The notes under the pieces: model-generated
What the model saw: only the letters and a program-made list of their open reading frames with translations
What the model was told of the DNA's origin: nothing
Databases searched by the model: none
Part shown: in pieces, positions 36,428-45,893 of the stretch
Layout: every line of letters begins with the position of its first letter
Numbering within the stretch: the first letter of the stretch is position 1
Source: Caldicellulosiruptor kronotskyensis 2002
Lineage (GTDB): Bacteria > Bacillota > Thermoanaerobacteria > Caldicellulosiruptorales > Caldicellulosiruptoraceae
Length of the DNA stretch: 64,000 bases
Assembly (NCBI RefSeq): GCF_000166775.1
Contig: NC_014720.1
Span: 2,450,001 to 2,514,000, forward strand
Direction of reading: 5' to 3'
Position numbers and translations under genes: made by a program

Positions 36428-39292
36428 CTATTCAAGCTTTTTCCTTACCAATTTAATATTTTGCTCATCCTTGCAGTAAAATTCATATTCACATCCGCTA
36501 CAATCTCTTTTTGTATACTCTTCAATTAACATAAGAACATCTTTTTTATTTTTGATATTTCTTATCCTGTCGATTGTCTCTTTTACTTCTTCAATATGTT
36601 CAGCTTTTAGAATATATTCAAAACTTTTGCCTTCTCTTAGCCAAAAGATTGAAGATATGATATCTTTTTGTGGTTCTCTTTGTTTTATTGCCTGTGTATA
36701 AATGCAAAGTTGCGGAATATAGCTTTCAAATTTTTTGAGGTCAAAGTTAAGATTTGTTTTAAAGTCAATGAGATAAATCTTATTTTCAAGATAATACACC
36801 TTATCAATTATTCCATATATAATTTGATTCCCAAGCTTATAATAAAAGCGATGTTCGCTTTCTTCTCTTATTATTTTGTCTTTTATTTCTCTGATAAAAC
36901 TGCTTTTGAAATAGTTAAAAACAAGTTTTCTTACAAGTTCTTTATCTTCAAAATCATTCTCAATCACAGCTAAAGAAATGTTACTTTCAAGATTATCGAT
37001 ATCATCAATATCTTTTATTTTTGTTAGTTCCAAAACTCTGTGAACGGTTGTGCCAAGTACTTTTGCATTTTGTTGCAACTCTTCTTTTGAGCTTTGTTCA
37101 TCAAAAACTGGAAGTCCCATTATATACTTTAATGAAAACATAACAGGACATTTTTTAAAATCCATTATATGTGAAGGCGATAAAATTTTAAATCTATTTT
37201 CAAATTCATCTGGCAAAATTATGGATGGCAAAGTATAAGATATGCTGTTATTTCCTGAACTTAAGTCAAAACCTTGCGATGTTTTTTCTTCCTCTTTCAT
37301 TATTACAACTTCTTTTTCAATTCCAATCTCCTCTGCTTTTTCAAGAATGTAATTAAAACCCACCTCTTCACCAAATGACTTTGATCCTCCTCTTTTTTTT
37401 ACAGTTTCTTTTATTGTTGAATTTATCATAAAAATCCCAGCCATTGGTCTTGTTATGGCAACATAAAAAAGTCTTTTAAGCTCCTCTTTCTCTTGCTGTT
37501 TTGATATATTCTTTATTCTTGTGTATTCTTTTTCTATCCAAAAAGGAGCAATAATATATTCTTTCGTAGAGGTATCATAAGAACCTCTCAGCTTTGGACT
37601 TCTGCCTGGAAAATACCCTGTGCTTTCGCAAAGTCCAACCAAAAACACTATTGGAAAACTGAGCCCTTTCGCTGAATGGATACTTATTAGCACAACACTG
37701 TCATCAAGTGCAGAATAACCTGACATCTTTTCACCCTGATTGTTAATAAAATTTAAAAGGTCTTCTAATGAAAAGCTATTGCTCTCTTCTGCTAAGTCGT
37801 AAAAAAGCCTGACGTTTTCATATGCTGCCTTCCCAAAATATTTATAGACTTTGTAGCTGTACTCAAACATATCTTCAAACTCATATAAAATCTCTGAAAT
37901 TTTCTTTACAAACAGATTATCACGCTGTTTTGCAATGAACTTTAAAACATCTTCTGGAACATAACTTTCAATTTTGCTCATCTCGCAAAAAAGAAGCGTG
38001 AACCTATCCACTTTAAATATGTCATTTGCAAGAAGTCTCAAGTATCCTGATTTTTTGTCCGGATATTGTAAAATCTCAAGAAAACCTAAAAGCGGTACTA
38101 TTTCTTTTTGTTCTGAAAGTCCTCTTCTAAAGTTTATATCAAGAGGAATTTCATACTCCTCAAACACCTTCTTATATACATGAGCAATGCTTTGAATCTT
38201 TCGCGATAGCACAGCAAAATCAGAATATTTAACCCTTCTTTCTGGTTTTCCACCTACACTAATCGTAACACCATCTGCAACCATCTCTTTTATTTTTTTA
38301 GCAACATATATAGCTTCATTTTGAATAATATTCTCTTTTGTTTCATTTACAATTTCAACTATTTTTAAAAACCCGTCAGCCTGATGTTTATAAGAAAGTG
38401 GCTTGTAACTGGGAAAAAGTATAGATGCAATTTTGTCAATCTTTTTGCCAAGCTCTGAGTTTGTTCTAAAATTTTCACAAAGTTCTAAAACCTGATTGCT
38501 ATTTTCTATAGCTTCATCAAAAACCTCTGGCTCGGCACCCTGAAAACGGTAAATGGACTGCTTTTTGTCTCCGATGTAATAAATGTTTTCAGCTATGTTC
38601 TCAAAAATTGATTTTTGTAAAAAGTTTGAGTCTTGAAACTCGTCAACAATTAAGTATTTAAATCTGGTTTTTATATCTCTATTTACTTCTGGAATGTTTA
38701 AAAGTTCAAAGGTTCTTTGCAAGACCAAATCGTATGTAAGTTCTTTTAAAAACATGCTATTTAAACTTTCAGATAGATGATCAAATATATAAAAAGTTTC
38801 GCTTTCAAGGTGATAAGCTTTGTTGACATATTTTGACGAATTGTTAAATTCCTGCGCGATATTTTCAATATAGTGAAGATATTCTTCTATAAAAAATTTC
38901 TCCTGAGGCAATCTCCCTAATGTTGCTGGAAATACTGAAAGATAATTGTCTATGAGTTTTAGCATGAGTCTATTCTGGTCAGGAACAATTTTAAAGTTTG
39001 CATCAACCCTTGCCCATGCCCAATAAAATCGTAAAAGATACATACAAAATGAGTGTATAGTTTTAATATGGGAATTTTGAATCTTTGAAATTGTAAGCAA
39101 ATCAAGCCCTTTTTGCTTTGCTTTTGAGATGATTCTACTCTTGAGCTCTTTAGCTGCCTTTTCCGTATACGTTATGCATACAATTTCGTTTGGGGTAGCT
39201 TTCTCAGAATTTATAATGTCTATATAAAGATTTGCAATACTTTCTGTTTTTCCACAACCAGCTGAAGCGCTATAAACAATTATATTGCCCAT
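36428..39292 (-). CDS. AddA-like UvrD helicase with C-terminal PD-(D/E)XK nuclease
   Basis: The protein has 954 residues, shorter than typical AddA (about 1,200). The helicase opens VYSASAGCGKTES (Walker A), LIVDEFQDSN (DEXX) and YYIGDKKQSIYRFQGAE follow, with SIHSAKGLSFPIVFLVG (motif V) and FYVAITRPM (motif VI). The C-terminal nuclease has YGIIDKV and YLIDFKT, an intact D...DxK site, and cysteines in FKKCPVMF and CSGCEYEFYC suggest a [4Fe-4S]-capped fold. It follows an AddB-like gene (28 bp), the usual order for double-strand break resection. Annotation as generic UvrD-like exonuclease is safer than naming it AddA. Confidence 0.88.
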   Translation of the reverse strand: MGNIIVYSASAGCGKTESIANLYIDIINSEKATPNEIVCITYTEKAAKELKSRIISKAKQKGLDLLTISKIQNSHIKTIHSFCMYLLRFYWAWARVDANFKIVPDQNRLMLKLIDNYLSVFPATLGRLPQEKFFIEEYLHYIENIAQEFNNSSKYVNKAYHLESETFYIFDHLSESLNSMFLKELTYDLVLQRTFELLNIPEVNRDIKTRFKYLIVDEFQDSNFLQKSIFENIAENIYYIGDKKQSIYRFQGAEPEVFDEAIENSNQVLELCENFRTNSELGKKIDKIASILFPSYKPLSYKHQADGFLKIVEIVNETKENIIQNEAIYVAKKIKEMVADGVTISVGGKPERRVKYSDFAVLSRKIQSIAHVYKKVFEEYEIPLDINFRRGLSEQKEIVPLLGFLEILQYPDKKSGYLRLLANDIFKVDRFTLLFCEMSKIESYVPEDVLKFIAKQRDNLFVKKISEILYEFEDMFEYSYKVYKYFGKAAYENVRLFYDLAEESNSFSLEDLLNFINNQGEKMSGYSALDDSVVLISIHSAKGLSFPIVFLVGLCESTGYFPGRSPKLRGSYDTSTKEYIIAPFWIEKEYTRIKNISKQQEKEELKRLFYVAITRPMAGIFMINSTIKETVKKRGGSKSFGEEVGFNYILEKAEEIGIEKEVVIMKEEEKTSQGFDLSSGNNSISYTLPSIILPDEFENRFKILSPSHIMDFKKCPVMFSLKYIMGLPVFDEQSSKEELQQNAKVLGTTVHRVLELTKIKDIDDIDNLESNISLAVIENDFEDKELVRKLVFNYFKSSFIREIKDKIIREESEHRFYYKLGNQIIYGIIDKVYYLENKIYLIDFKTNLNFDLKKFESYIPQLCIYTQAIKQREPQKDIISSIFWLREGKSFEYILKAEHIEEVKETIDRIRNIKNKKDVLMLIEEYTKRDCSGCEYEFYCKDEQNIKLVRKKLE

Positions 39293-39320
39293 TTTTTCAA
39301 CCTTCCCTTAATATTTTTGT

Positions 39321-41948
39321 TTAAAATAATATACAAACATGGTTATACTCGCAAGAAAAACAGTTTTTAACTGTCTGTGCCTTTTTATAAGTTTCAATTT
39401 TATCAAGCTTATAAATTCCTTCTCTTATACCTTTTAAAATTTCCTGAGTTAGCTTATTCAAAGATTCATTTGTCCTTTCATGAATTACAAATCGCGGTTT
39501 TTCAAATAGATATATAGCAGCAACTCTGTCAAGTTCAAAGACATAATTTGCAATCCATATTTTGTCAATTTCTTTTTCGGATGAAACTTTTGTTTTTACA
39601 AAACCGCATATTTCTTGGTTATCAATCTTCACAACAAAATTGGGAAAGAGTTGAAGTTCAACTCCTTCAAACATCTTTTTAATTACATATATTTTTTCGC
39701 TAACATTTTGAGGAATAAACTCTACAGCCCCATAATTGTTCATTCTCTCAACAATTTCAAGAGACATCTGTAAAATATCTAATGCTATAAATTTTTTTAC
39801 TGATTCATTGTGTGTATACCGAATATTTGAAAGCAAAAAGTCAAGTGTTTCCTGTGGTGCTTTTGACGAAAGTATTTTTTGAATACACGAAAACAAAAGC
39901 TGCAGGTTCGAAATAAAATGTTTTTCTTCTTTCTCCTTCTCATCAACACCAAATTTTTTGAAGGCAAATTTTAAAGGACACTTCTGATATTCAATTAGCT
40001 CTCTGTCCTTTATTCTAATAATTTGCGGAATATTATTGCACGTGCAAGTTTTCTCTAAACTTTTTTCATCTGAATTCTTTAAAAATTTATATTCTCTATA
40101 TGTCAGTTGATTATCACTCGGTATGTATCCCCTATAAATTGAAACTTCTTCAATATCTTCTAACTCCAAAAATGGGCTTTTGTCAATTTGTGTTTGATAA
40201 TAACGTGGATATGACATGTATATGTTATAAGAGTTTACAATACTTCTAAAATATATAAGATCTTTTTGGAATATGTAATCAAAATCTTTTACTTCATCAA
40301 GCATGAGATTTTCTTTTAATCTCATGTTCATCAAAAATCCCTCAGACCTTGAACGCGGTAAAATATCGTCAGAAAGGCCAATTAGATAGACCTTTTGAAA
40401 ACATCCACCTAAAGTATCCTGAAGACTTATAACGTCAATTCCATTTAAGATATTAATCGATGTATCAACCATCTTTTGAGAAAGAATGGTCTTAAAAATA
40501 TCTAAAAATTCTTCAAAAGTAAATTCAGAGTCAAACTCTTTAAAATCTTCCCTGCTTTTTTCGAAAATTTCATTTAAATAATAAAAAGCTTTTATAAACT
40601 CAATGTCATTTATAAACTCTGCATGTTTTGTAATTCCTAACTTTTCAAAAACCTTCCTTGTATTTTCAAGCCAGCTATTAAATGATTTTGGTAACTTATC
40701 ATATTCATTTTTTATTCTCTTGAGTCTATTAAAAACCCTCCAAATTTTAGTGAGATTTTCAATCACATCATCAAAGCTATACAGATTAGCAAAAAATTCT
40801 AACTCTTCAAGAACTATTTCTATTTGCTCAAGTTCTAAAATGCTAATATTTTTTATCTTAGAAAATAAAATCTCAAAGTCTGCCTTTTCTGTGTTCAAAA
40901 ACCTATGCGATATTATCCGTTCAAATTTCTTTTTATCAAATTCTCCACCTATAAACTCTAAAAGGTCTAAAACAAATTTTATAAATCCAAACTCTATAAG
41001 ACTTTTCTGACAACTCAAATTTACAGGCAATATCTCCTCAGAGAAAATCTGTATAAGAGTATCTTTATATCTTTCCACACTTGGCACAACAATTGCTATC
41101 TTGTCAAAATCTATTTTCTTTTCAGCTATATCTTTTTTAATTTCTTTTACAAGAGCGTTTATTTCAAGGATTATATTCGGATAAGAAAATACTTTTTGCT
41201 CAGGATATTCTAAGTTTAAACCCCATCCTGAATTATTCTCTTTCATATCAAACACCATGTCAAATCCGAGCGATTCTAAAAACTTGGCAGTCTCTTTGCA
41301 AATCTCAATATCATCAAAAAATGGTATGAAAACTTCTATATCAGTTATTTTCTCTGCAACAAGCTTTAGTATCCTTTTTTGGTCGCATCTAAAATCTGGA
41401 AAAAATGCTATCTTAGCAGTATTATAGTTTTTAAGTTCAAGTTTGTGTTCTTCAAGAAATTTTATAGCTAAATCCTGAAGGTAGGAAAAGTTCACAAGGT
41501 TGTTTTGGTCAAGGTATTCCTTGTATTTTCCAAAAAGTTCTTTTAAAAAACTATAATTATCATCTACTTCAAAAGTTTTTTGCGAATATTCTTTCGACTC
41601 CAAAAACATTAAATTCAAAAGGTATATGACCTGATTTGTAAACTCGTATGTCAAAACATCTTCAAAACTTGTCTTTCCTTTGAAAATGCTTTTGAGAAGT
41701 TGAAATATAATTAAAACTTCTTGATCTCTTGTGATTACCTTCCGTGTCTTTAGCACCTCATTTTTGGCAGGGGTTATTAAATCATCAAATGTAAATATAT
41801 CAATATCAAAAAGAACACCGTTTTTTTCAACAAGCCTTTCTTTGAGCTTATTTATAACAAAGCGTCGAGGAAGAATTATAAGTTCATAAGGCTTGGCATC
41901 ATCAAGAAGACTTAAATTAAGTTTTTGCAAAAGGTATGCTCTTTTCAT
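39321..41948 (-). CDS. AddB-like inactivated helicase/nuclease subunit
   Basis: The protein has 875 residues. It lacks a Walker A motif but has the layout of AddB: a helicase-like body (IIVP-type strands, IAIVVPSVERYKDTLIQIF) and a C-terminal Fe-S nuclease fold, with QKCPLKFAFKKFGV and CFSCEYNHVC giving four cysteines. The nuclease strand that should read D-Y-K reads GFVKTK, so the catalytic Asp appears lost. The gene lies directly upstream of the AddA-like gene. This is probably the recognition/structural partner of the pair. Confidence 0.75.
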   Translation of the reverse strand: MKRAYLLQKLNLSLLDDAKPYELIILPRRFVINKLKERLVEKNGVLFDIDIFTFDDLITPAKNEVLKTRKVITRDQEVLIIFQLLKSIFKGKTSFEDVLTYEFTNQVIYLLNLMFLESKEYSQKTFEVDDNYSFLKELFGKYKEYLDQNNLVNFSYLQDLAIKFLEEHKLELKNYNTAKIAFFPDFRCDQKRILKLVAEKITDIEVFIPFFDDIEICKETAKFLESLGFDMVFDMKENNSGWGLNLEYPEQKVFSYPNIILEINALVKEIKKDIAEKKIDFDKIAIVVPSVERYKDTLIQIFSEEILPVNLSCQKSLIEFGFIKFVLDLLEFIGGEFDKKKFERIISHRFLNTEKADFEILFSKIKNISILELEQIEIVLEELEFFANLYSFDDVIENLTKIWRVFNRLKRIKNEYDKLPKSFNSWLENTRKVFEKLGITKHAEFINDIEFIKAFYYLNEIFEKSREDFKEFDSEFTFEEFLDIFKTILSQKMVDTSINILNGIDVISLQDTLGGCFQKVYLIGLSDDILPRSRSEGFLMNMRLKENLMLDEVKDFDYIFQKDLIYFRSIVNSYNIYMSYPRYYQTQIDKSPFLELEDIEEVSIYRGYIPSDNQLTYREYKFLKNSDEKSLEKTCTCNNIPQIIRIKDRELIEYQKCPLKFAFKKFGVDEKEKEEKHFISNLQLLFSCIQKILSSKAPQETLDFLLSNIRYTHNESVKKFIALDILQMSLEIVERMNNYGAVEFIPQNVSEKIYVIKKMFEGVELQLFPNFVVKIDNQEICGFVKTKVSSEKEIDKIWIANYVFELDRVAAIYLFEKPRFVIHERTNESLNKLTQEILKGIREGIYKLDKIETYKKAQTVKNCFSCEYNHVCILF

Positions 41949-42343
41949 TTTTGAGATTCTCCTCTCTATGACTTACATTATTTTAATTTGTATAATCTTT
42001 TTTCTTATGGTAAGTTTTCTTTCTGTATTATTTTTGAAAGTTTGTTCTGCAAATTTTGATCTTTTGTAGTTTTTAATTATTCAACTTTACAGTTTGCTTT
42101 CTGTAGTTTGTTGCCTTTTGTAATTTTATTAGTTTGTATTAGCTAATACAATATTTTCTATAAAAATTATTCTTTTAATAATAGATTAATTAAACAGTAA
42201 ATTTGGGCAATTTAATATGGCTATAACTATGAAACTTAAAAATGCTACCTTAAATTTTAGCACACCTCAGAAAATATAAAAAGCCACAGATAGTTTTTCA
42301 TACAAACTACCTGTGGTCAACTGCTATTTAAGTTTAACAAAAA
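41949..42343. other. intergenic AT-rich stretch
   Basis: No gene is visible. The only structured element is the terminator at 42270-42320, which belongs to the small gene at 42344-42526. The rest is low-complexity AT-rich sequence that must hold the promoter of the AddB-like gene. Confidence 0.5.
42270..42318 (-). terminator. terminator, near-copy of the one at 43090
   Basis: On the minus strand CCACAGGTAGTTT (42316-42304) pairs with AAACTATCTGTGG (42296-42284), one G-T pair, followed by CTTTTTATATTTT. Almost the same stem and loop recur at 43092-43138. Confidence 0.75.
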
Positions 42344-42526
42344 TTATTGAGTTATTTCTTCTTTATTTCTCTTTTTCAGTTCTTCTAATTCCCTTGCAAC
42401 TTTTTCTGCTCTCCTTCTAAAATATTCAATCAATTCCTCCGTAGTCATGTCTTTTGTCTCTTCAAAAATCTTTTCCTTTATTTGATGCAACTCTCTCATA
42501 GCAGTAGTTTCAAATATATCAATCAC
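42344..42526 (-). CDS. small helical protein, possible PIN-partner antitoxin
   Basis: This is a 60-residue protein, starting at GTG 42526; ATG nine codons in (MRELHQIKEKIFEETKDM) is also possible and may be the real start. It is almost wholly alpha-helical and highly charged (TTEELIEYFRRRAEKVARE). Short proteins of this type sit next to PIN-domain genes in related bacteria and are treated as likely antitoxins. Here the PIN gene just upstream carries a stop codon, so the pair may be dead. Confidence 0.55.
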   Translation of the reverse strand: MIDIFETTAMRELHQIKEKIFEETKDMTTEELIEYFRRRAEKVARELEELKKRNKEEITQ

Positions 42527-42561
42527 TTATTTTTATCTAACATCATAAGAGGCGATACCAG

Positions 42562-42999
42562 CTAAATCTCTCTATAGCCCATTAACTTGTTTATCCTATT
42601 TACGCCTTGAATTGTCTTTACTTTTACGATATGTTTAAAGTTCCATGATACCAGAATATCACACTGATATATAGTTGCAGCTGCAATATGAAGCGCATCC
42701 TCAAAAAATTTACCGGAAATTACACCTTCTTTGACATATTTTTTTGCAAGTTCTATAACTTGTTCATTCAAATTAACCTGATTAAATTTTATCTGATTAA
42801 GGTATGCAAGCAGCTTGCTTCTCTTAGGTTCTGGGCACTCATCTAACTCAGTCGTTACCACACTAGAGATACATATTTCGTATTTTCCCTGCTTTATCTC
42901 TTCCCAAAACTCAAGTGTTACCTGCATATACTCAGGATTATCTTGCTAGTCCAAATGACTGATAACTGATGTATCCAAATATACTTGCAATTTTCTCAA
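42562..42999 (-). pseudogene. PIN-domain toxin with in-frame stop codon
   Basis: TTG at 42999, twelve bases after AAAGGAG, opens LRKLQVYLDTSVISHLD, the PIN N-terminus with the catalytic Asp. Codon 18 is TAG (42946-42948), and the same frame continues QDNPEYMQVTLEFWEEIKQG with TTELDECP and FFEDALHIAAATIYQCDIL to the normal end. So one point mutation splits a roughly 145-codon PIN ribonuclease gene. An ATG at 42927 could restart translation but would omit the first catalytic Asp. Confidence 0.8.
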
Positions 43000-43089
43000 T
43001 GTTGTAGTTTACTCCTTTCTTACACTTACACCTTTTTGCTATCCCTGATTTAATTATACCACAAGCCAGCGTGTTTATATTACAAAAAA

Positions 43090-43140
43090 AGAGCCAAAAT
43101 AAAAGCTACAGGTAGTTTTTCATATAAACTACCTGTGGTC
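43090..43140 (-). terminator. terminator, near-copy of the one at 42270
   Basis: On the minus strand CCACAGGTAGTTT (43138-43126) pairs with AAACTACCTGTAG (43118-43106), followed by CTTTTATTTTGG and a further T tract. It follows the broken HicA gene. Confidence 0.75.
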
Positions 43141-43184
43141 AACTTCCTTTCTGGTTATGAAAATTGCATCTTATGTGCCATGTC

Positions 43185-43418
43185 TTAACTCCCTACAAGA
43201 GTTTTAAAAACTCTTCCAGACTTATCCCAGCCTGTTCCAGAATACTTTTTAGTAGCCCCCCTTGCAACTTCTTCATGCATAGGGATAATCACAATCCTTA
43301 CTGGTTCTTCCTTCTTTAACTTGAGATGACTGCCTCTTTGGGATACTTTCCTAAACCCTACTTTTTTGAGTGCTCTTATTATTTCCTGTGGATTCAGTAC
43401 AGGATATTTTGGTGACAT
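43185..43418 (-). pseudogene. hicA: HicA toxin, frameshifted
   Basis: HicA is a small RNA-cleaving toxin with the catalytic His in GSHLKLKK. The N-terminus PVLNPQEIIRALKKVGF and the core VRIVIIPMHEEVARG are normal. A G6 tract (43256-43261) then shifts the frame, giving ATKKYSGTGWDK. With one G fewer the frame reads GLLKSILEQAGISLEEFLKL, the normal HicA end, with a stop at once. So one homopolymer insertion has changed the last 25 or so residues. The catalytic His is retained, so residual function or a base-call error cannot be excluded. Confidence 0.8.
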
Positions 43419-43615
43419 TTATACAGCCACCTCTGTAGTGGTTATTATCGGTGATAACTCTGGTTTTTGCACTTCTTCTCCTTCATAGTAAAGCTCAATA
43501 GCCTCTTTTAGGTTAGCTATTGCTTCTTCGATAGTTTTTCCCTGTGAAGCTACACTATTTTCTATACATTTAGCTATATACTAATTGTTTTAATTACTAC
43601 TACTGTAAACAACAT
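43419..43615 (-). pseudogene. hicB: HicB antitoxin remnant
   Basis: Directly upstream of hicA the frame IAKCIENSVASQGKTIEEAI then LKEAIELYYEGEEVQKPELS runs to TAA at 43419-43421 and is a typical HicB core. The start ATG at 43615 gives MLFTVVVIKTISI in a different frame, then a stop. So the N-terminal strand is joined out of frame to the core by an indel near 43575. No intact antitoxin is left, which fits the damage to hicA. Confidence 0.7.
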
Positions 43616-43766
43616 TACAAAATCAGCTTTTATATATAAAAGTCTCTTGAGTTTTATTATACCACACAAAAAATAAAAACCATAGTTTTTGCACTGGTAG
43701 GGATAGTATCAAAAGGTTGTAGGGAAATTTTTTATTAAAATACATCTGAATTTAAGAAATTTCCTG

Positions 43767-44108
43767 TACTTATGTTTTTTAAAATTCTAAACATCAAATC
43801 AGCTTTTCCACTTGCTAAAATTGGCACATTATCCCTTGTCTTCTCAATTTGCTTTTTTATCTTCCTCACATTCTCTCTCACAATTTCTTTTAATATTTTG
43901 TCTTATTTCTCATCCTTGTTACAAATCTCTTTTAAATATGTTTCTTTCAAATTTCAAATTTACACCGTTATATTTTAAGCTCAATAGCTTTACCATCACT
44001 TCAGCTTCCTGTTCGCTCCATCCTCTTGGTCTTAAACTCATCCTATCTGTTAATACTTGGCTTACATGTTCTTTATCACTACATTCTTTTATAATCCTTG
44101 TAGGAGTA
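43767..44108 (-). mobile_element. ISLre2-family transposase fragment (C-terminal part)
   Basis: On the minus strand the frame RIIKECSDKEHVSQVLTDRM then SLRPRGWSEQEAEVMVKL is the conserved HVSHVLS-RMSSRPMGW block of ISLre2/UPF0236 transposases. After a stop at 43919-43921 another frame continues IVRENVRKIKKQIEK and TRDNVPILASGKADLM, the usual C-terminus. Only this last third of the transposase is present. Confidence 0.7.
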
Positions 44109-44345
44109 AAATAAAATTATGTCCCCTGTATAAACTCATCAAAGGGTTATGAAAATAAATAAAAATAAAATTTAAAAAAATAATGAAAAGTAGCTTATAA
44201 AATAAGTATTGAATACGTATTGCTAAAAAGTCAATTCATACCACCCAGTTTTGAAACAACTTTTAGGAAACTTGCTCAGTTGCTTTATGTTATCGGAAAG
44301 GTTAATCTATCTTGCTAAGAATCACAATGACGAGGGTACCTCATT
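44108..44345 (+). mobile_element. left-end fragment of an IS256-family element
   Basis: About 235 bp align with the start of the longer IS256-like element at 47511, in the same orientation. Shared stretches include TAAAATAAAATT, TTGCTTTATGTTATCGGAAA and CTTGCTAA. No frame is open. Similarity is lost after about 44340. Confidence 0.65.
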
Positions 44346-44432
44346 CTTACAAATCTCAATTTCACTTCATTTTCAATTATTTTCGTTCATTGCAAGAATG
44401 CTCATATAAAATTATAGCAAGTTGTCCTACAA

Positions 44433-45893
44433 TTAATCATTTACTTTATCAATGTAGAGAAAACCAGCTATAAAAATACTAATTATTGTAACTATAGTAA
44501 CCATTGCTATCACAATAAACTCCAATGGAACATTACTTATCTTATATCCATTGTTTGCCCATCGAGTTAATGCTATAGGCAAAACAATTCCTACAACCCA
44601 ATAAAAAATTTCCCCTAACACAGAAACTCCTCTCTTTTGAAGGTATATATTTCCATTTTTCTTTTGTAGAAATAGAACTGAGATACCCATTGCTAACATA
44701 ACAAAAATAAAACTCAATAATAATATCAACAACATATTTTGGATATAAAATCTTTCTTTATAGAAAAGAATTGATAATAAAATATAGGATATCAACGTCG
44801 GTATCAAGACGAAAATATAAGACAGTACAGTTCGCATTAAATAATAATTTTTTAATGTACCTCTCAGCATCTTAATTAAGCTTAAAGCTACCCCATCTCT
44901 GCCAATCAAATGTAATGTAATGATACCGGAAAAACTGTATGGAAGACACAACAATATAAGGAAAATGCTATATTTGTCAAACCAAGAGAACTTTGATAAT
45001 GAAATAATTATAATAATAAAGATAATTAACATTTGAAGTAATTGATCTATTTCTCTTAAGTAGTAAAGACAATCTTTTTTAGCAGTTGCAGTCATAAAAC
45101 TGCCCCATTTATTTTTACCATAATTTATAGTTTCTGTGCGACTATTAGAAATATTTAAAATTTCAAAAAATGTAGAAAAGTAAGTACATGTCGCCTTTAT
45201 CGATAATGCTACCACCATTAAAAGAAGAAAAGTAGTTGCTATCCAATACCACGCATTATTGTATAGCTTAAAAATAAAACTCATATCAATGTGTAAAGCT
45301 GCTATTATCGACATCACAATGAAAAATAATACTAATCCATAAGTTACTACTTTTCGCAGTAGTTCATTGGTTATTTTTTTAGCTATTAATGCAGAAACTA
45401 ACATGCCCCACATTAGACTAGCTATCGTAAGAAGAAAAAGAACAAACCATTGGGCACAAAAAATTTCCCACTTTATATCCTCACTGCCCCATGGAACAAC
45501 AAATAGCAGCAGTATTAGCATAATTATACAAAATTCTAGTATCTGAGTTGTTGTTTTCCAATTAACAATGAACTGACGTGATATAGGTAACGATAGCATA
45601 AACATGATTTCTTCTCGTTCTCCATACTCAAATTTTAAAGGACCAATTAAGTTACCAACTCCAATAGTAAAAAATACAATAGCAAGCCATTTTTCAATTA
45701 ATAAAGAAGGAAGATAAATTTTAAAAGACTCTGGCACGTAATGTAAACTCAAAATAAAAAATAGTATCCCTACAGCCAAAGTAAAAATACTTAGTAAGAT
45801 TCTTTTTTTAGAACACTCACAATTTAATGGTATACCTATTGTTCGAGCAGCGCGTATAAAAGCAGAAGAGAAAAAAGCTTTATATAGCTTCAT
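44433..45893 (-). CDS. ABC-2 type transporter permease in bacteriocin cluster
   Basis: This is a 486-residue integral membrane protein with about twelve hydrophobic segments in two clusters. It has the low complexity and spacing of ABC exporter permeases (for example FTIGVGNLIGPLKFEYGEREE with a cytoplasmic loop). GTG/ATG overlap of 4 bp with the ATPase gene upstream (45890) shows that the two form a transporter. Near a bacteriocin precursor such pairs often give self-immunity or export; this is inferred from context. The exact family is not recognised. Confidence 0.75.
   Translation of the reverse strand: MKLYKAFFSSAFIRAARTIGIPLNCECSKKRILLSIFTLAVGILFFILSLHYVPESFKIYLPSLLIEKWLAIVFFTIGVGNLIGPLKFEYGEREEIMFMLSLPISRQFIVNWKTTTQILEFCIIMLILLLFVVPWGSEDIKWEIFCAQWFVLFLLTIASLMWGMLVSALIAKKITNELLRKVVTYGLVLFFIVMSIIAALHIDMSFIFKLYNNAWYWIATTFLLLMVVALSIKATCTYFSTFFEILNISNSRTETINYGKNKWGSFMTATAKKDCLYYLREIDQLLQMLIIFIIIIISLSKFSWFDKYSIFLILLCLPYSFSGIITLHLIGRDGVALSLIKMLRGTLKNYYLMRTVLSYIFVLIPTLISYILLSILFYKERFYIQNMLLILLLSFIFVMLAMGISVLFLQKKNGNIYLQKRGVSVLGEIFYWVVGIVLPIALTRWANNGYKISNVPLEFIVIAMVTIVTIISIFIAGFLYIDKVND

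Noticed and set aside
42946-42948. TAG in the PIN gene as a pyrrolysine or readthrough codon
   Set aside because: No recoding signal or pylT/pylS is visible; the nearby HicA and HicB genes are also broken, so simple mutation is the better reading.
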